Part shown: positions 5,805-6,562 of the stretch, piece after piece
How positions within the stretch are numbered: position 1 is the first letter of the stretch
How the letters are laid out: each line of letters opens with the position of its first letter
DNA from: Lysobacteraceae bacterium
GTDB lineage: Bacteria > Pseudomonadota > Gammaproteobacteria > Xanthomonadales > Xanthomonadaceae
Assembly: GCA_027483745.1 (NCBI GenBank)
Contig: JAIXTZ010000343.1
Location: forward strand, 1 to 6,562
Reading direction: 5' to 3'
DNA length: 6,562 nt
Made by a program: the position numbers and the translations under genes
Notes under the pieces: model-generated
What the model was told of the DNA's origin: nothing
Databases searched by the model: none
What the model saw: only the letters and a program-made list of their open reading frames with translations

Positions 5805-6562
5805 AGCGAGATCCCTTCGCGCTTGGCGATGGTGAAGATGTCCTTGTCACCACGGCCGGACAGGTTCACCAGAACGCGCTGGTCCTTGCGCATGGTCTTC
5901 GCGAGCTTCATGGCCTGCGCGATGGCGTGGCTGCTTTCGAGCGCGGCGAGGATGCCCTCTGTGCGCGCCAGCAGGTGGAAGGCCTCCATGCACTCGTCGT
6001 CGGTGACACCGACGTACTGCGCGCGGCCGGTGTCCTTCAGGAAGGCGTGCTCGGGGCCGACCCCCGGATAGTCGAGGCCGGCCGAGATCGAGTGCGTCTC
6101 GGTGATCTGGCCGTCGTCGTCGCAGATCAGGTAGGTGCGGTTGCCGTGCAGCACGCCCGGGCGGCCGGCCACCAGCGAGGCGGCATGGCGGCCCGTGGCG
6201 ACACCGTCGCCCGCGGCTTCGGCGCCGATGAGCGCGACTTCGCGGTCGTTGAGGAAGGCGTGGAACATGCCGATGGCATTGCTGCCGCCGCCGACGCAGG
6301 CCACGACGGCATCCGGCAATGCGCCGTACTCGGCCAGCATCTGCGCGCGCGATTCCTTGCCCACCACGGCGTTGAAATCGCGCACCAGCGTCGGGTACGG
6401 GTGTGGGCCGGCCACGGTGCCGATGATGTAGAAGGTGTCGTGCACGTTGGTGACCCAGTCGCGCAGCGCTTCGTTCAGCGCGTCCTTCAGGGTCTTGCTG
6501 CCGCTCTCCACGGGCACCACGGTGGCGCCGAGCAGCTTCATGCGGAACACGTTCGGCGCCTG
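5801..6562 (-). CDS. trpB: Tryptophan synthase beta subunit, 5' part outside the window
   Basis: PLP enzyme that joins indole from the alpha subunit with serine to make tryptophan. The frame is open to base 6562; 253 C-terminal residues are visible of about 400, so the PLP-binding lysine and the N-terminal domain are outside. Seen here: the continuous [11 protein letters not shown] block at the edge, [10 protein letters not shown] (48-57 of the visible part), the PLP-phosphate loop GGGSN at 6278-6292, [21 protein letters not shown] with the glutamate equivalent to Salmonella Glu350, and NLSGRGDKD with the serine that contacts the PLP ring nitrogen (Ser377 equivalent). The GTG at 6548-6550 is an internal valine, not a start. 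The TGA stop overlaps the trpA start by four bases. The sequence is of the standard TrpB1 type that pairs with TrpA. Confidence 0.97.
   Translation of the reverse strand, partial: QAPNVFRMKLLGATVVPVESGSKTLKDALNEALRDWVTNVHDTFYIIGTVAGPHPYPTLVRDFNAVVGKESRAQMLAEYGALPDAVVACVGGGSNAIGMFHAFLNDREVALIGAEAAGDGVATGRHAASLVAGRPGVLHGNRTYLICDDDGQITETHSISAGLDYPGVGPEHAFLKDTGRAQYVGVTDDECMEAFHLLARTEGILAALESSHAIAQAMKLAKTMRKDQRVLVNLSGRGDKDIFTIAKREGISL
5812..5817 (-). promoter_or_regulatory. Ribosome binding site of trpA, inside trpB
   Basis: AAGGGA on the minus strand, seven bases before the GTG at 5804 and inside the last codons of trpB. It decides between the two nearby GTG codons in favour of the upstream one. 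Confidence 0.55.

Noticed and set aside
4830..6071. A 413-codon plus-strand open frame over trpA
   Set aside because: Antisense shadow of accD start, trpA and trpB. It passes through the intergenic hairpin and has no motif.

Overview
This is a GC-rich chromosomal window with densely packed housekeeping genes. The families and gene order (trpB-trpA-accD-glmM, then tpiA further along the same strand) point to a gammaproteobacterium, most likely of the Xanthomonadales/Lysobacterales. That placement rests on remembered synteny and protein style, not on a database search.

Layout, read along the minus strand from the right edge: the 3' two-thirds of trpB enters the window and overlaps trpA by four bases. 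A GC-rich hairpin and a promoter-like TACACT box fill the roughly 80-base gap to accD. accD is followed after a single base by glmM. About 70 bases further on lies a 2-oxoglutarate/Fe(II) oxygenase of the isopenicillin N synthase family, with unknown substrate. At the left edge, tpiA is complete except for its last few codons. Only one gene, a short-chain dehydrogenase/reductase (SDR), is on the plus strand. It is divergent from tpiA and convergent with the oxygenase, and a perfect 12-bp hairpin separates it from the oxygenase as a shared terminator.

How the genes work together: trpB and trpA encode the two subunits of tryptophan synthase. accD encodes a subunit of acetyl-CoA carboxylase, the entry to fatty acid synthesis. 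glmM makes glucosamine-1-phosphate for UDP-GlcNAc, and so for peptidoglycan and LPS. tpiA is central glycolysis/gluconeogenesis. The accD-glmM pair supplies the lipid and amino-sugar branches of envelope synthesis and is probably cotranscribed. The SDR and the oxygenase look like an accessory pair placed between glmM and tpiA, and nothing in the sequence ties them to a known pathway.

No RNA genes, CRISPR arrays, insertion sequences, phage genes or frameshifted genes were seen. No stretch over 300 bases lacks a gene; the largest gaps are 70-80 bases. I found no evidence of a new multi-gene system. The points worth a second look are small: an SDR lacking the usual catalytic Asn, an orphan oxygenase, a good extended -10 promoter inside the end of tpiA, and the hairpin/promoter arrangement before accD.
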